NCBI RefSeq assembly: GCF_004027225.2 | Contig: NC_044284.2 | Span: 12,070,501 to 12,134,500 of the forward strand | From: Strigops habroptila | Lineage: Eukaryota > Chordata > Aves > Psittaciformes > Psittacidae | Reading direction: 5' to 3' | DNA length: 64,000 nt | Shown here: piece after piece, positions 63,201 to 64,000 of the stretch | How the letters are laid out: each line of letters opens with the position of its first letter | Numbering within the stretch: the stretch's first letter is position 1 | Position numbers and translations under genes: made by a program | Notes under the pieces: generated by a model | Databases searched by the model: none | What the model saw: the letters and a program-made list of their open reading frames with translations, nothing else | What the model was told of the DNA's origin: nothing

Positions 63201-64000
63201 TAAAGGAATCTCTTTCAAGAAAAAAAATGAATGATTGCTCAAGATAGTAAGATGGGCAAATTCTGGGTTTTTTTGGAATCATCCCAAAAATCTTCTCAAA
63301 GGTCAAATAATTGTAGTCAGACATCATAAACATTTAGCTATGCATGCTACAGATTCAGACCATACATGCTGCTTATACTCAGCAATGACTAGTTTTCTGC
63401 TTTCCATCTATGTTGTGTAATACAGGATTTCAATGAAAAACGTAAGTAGATAGGAAGCAAAAGTGACTCTTTTTTACAGTAAAAGCTGTGCATCCTGGCA
63501 TCTGATGCTCTGCGTTACTTTGGTCAGCAGAGAGACTGATGTTCAGACAAAGGAGAAGCATGTGAAAAATGACACTGAAACGGCTGCAGTAACAAAACTA
63601 GAAAACCTGAAACGACCACGAGAAAACGTAACAGAGCATTCAGTAAAAAAAGCTGAAGTTTTAATAAAAAAACCCCAAAACAAAACCCAACACTCTGGGA
63701 AAAAACAGCAGCAAGTATTAATACACAGGAGCGCCGTGTTTAAGAAACAGACTACAGCCCAAATTCTATTTCCCCTTGAACAGTACAAAGTCGCCAGAGC
63801 CTGACTACAGTTCTGCAGTGAAGAATGACTATTGTAAGCTAGCTCCCTGCTTTTGTAAAGCTGGCAGAGCTGCTTTTGTGCCAGCTGCTGCGAGCTAGAG
63901 AAGAGTAATGAATTCTACTGTCAATCTTCTGCTGGCATAGGTTGAAGCCAGCTTGGGGTCTTTTCCAACTCATGCCAAGGCCAGAAGTTCATCCAGGGAT

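Larger units (their letters stand above)
55034..64000 (-). other. Upstream ZNHIT6 intron sequence to the window edge; no exon recognised
   Basis: I searched the minus strand for the conserved upstream blocks of ZNHIT6 (zinc-finger cysteines, DYRFLEDVART, FCWHVKLQFP, KPYIDP, MQQNLVR) and found none. This stretch may be one long intron, or may hold short exons that I missed. Visible features are a polypurine tract (55105-55148) and a C19A9 tract (60175-60202). The rest is AT-rich unique sequence. Confidence 0.5.

Noticed and set aside
1-64000. Enrichment of AP-1 sites (TGAGTCA/TGACTCA)
   Set aside because: About ten sites in 64 kb is close to the random expectation for a 7-base motif, and none clusters at the CCN1 promoter.
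1-64000. CRISPR arrays, operons, tRNA or rRNA genes
   Set aside because: No regularly spaced repeats or cloverleaf/rRNA sequences were seen, and the DNA is vertebrate nuclear.

Overview
The window is vertebrate nuclear DNA from a bird. Three observations support this: several CR1 LINE 3' ends with the avian terminal repeat (ATTCTATGATTC type), a solo LTR of a family I know as widespread in neoavian birds, and a complete CCN1 (CYR61) gene with compact introns whose product is 375 residues, close to the avian form. The species cannot be named. The LTR family argues mildly for a non-galliform bird.

Layout. Positions 1 to about 36,600 contain no gene that I recognise. They hold AT-rich intergenic or deep intronic DNA with CR1 pieces (1,916-2,228; 6,151-6,570; 17,503-17,551), faint ancient MIR-type SINE relics (near 25,580, 28,205 and 31,262), homopolymer and dinucleotide tracts, and a 563-bp solo LTR (34,358-34,920). 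From 36,680 to 39,010 the DNA is GC- and CpG-rich in two blocks. The first block (36,680-37,550) carries a good minus-strand splice donor at 37,299 and may be a divergent first exon. The second block is the promoter and 5' end of CCN1. CCN1 (38,539 to about 41,095, plus strand) has five exons that match the four CCN modules one to one. From about 50,269 to the right edge lies the 3' part of ZNHIT6 on the minus strand: the last coding exon (50,482-50,567) and the one before it (54,909-55,033). I could not find its remaining exons. CCN1 and ZNHIT6 therefore converge, the same neighbour order as in mammals (DDAH1 - CCN1 - ZNHIT6).

Function. CCN1 is a secreted matricellular, immediate-early protein induced by serum, mechanical cues and Hippo/YAP signalling. 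Its upstream DNA fits this: a CArG box, a TATA box 31 nt from an initiator, GC boxes, a CRE-like site, and a tandem hexanucleotide tract that repeats the TEAD core CATTCC. The 3' UTR is AU-rich, as expected for a short-lived mRNA. ZNHIT6 is a box C/D snoRNP assembly factor and is functionally unrelated to CCN1.

I see no new gene system. The TEAD-motif microsatellite in the CCN1 promoter and the divergent splice donor are the observations most worth testing.
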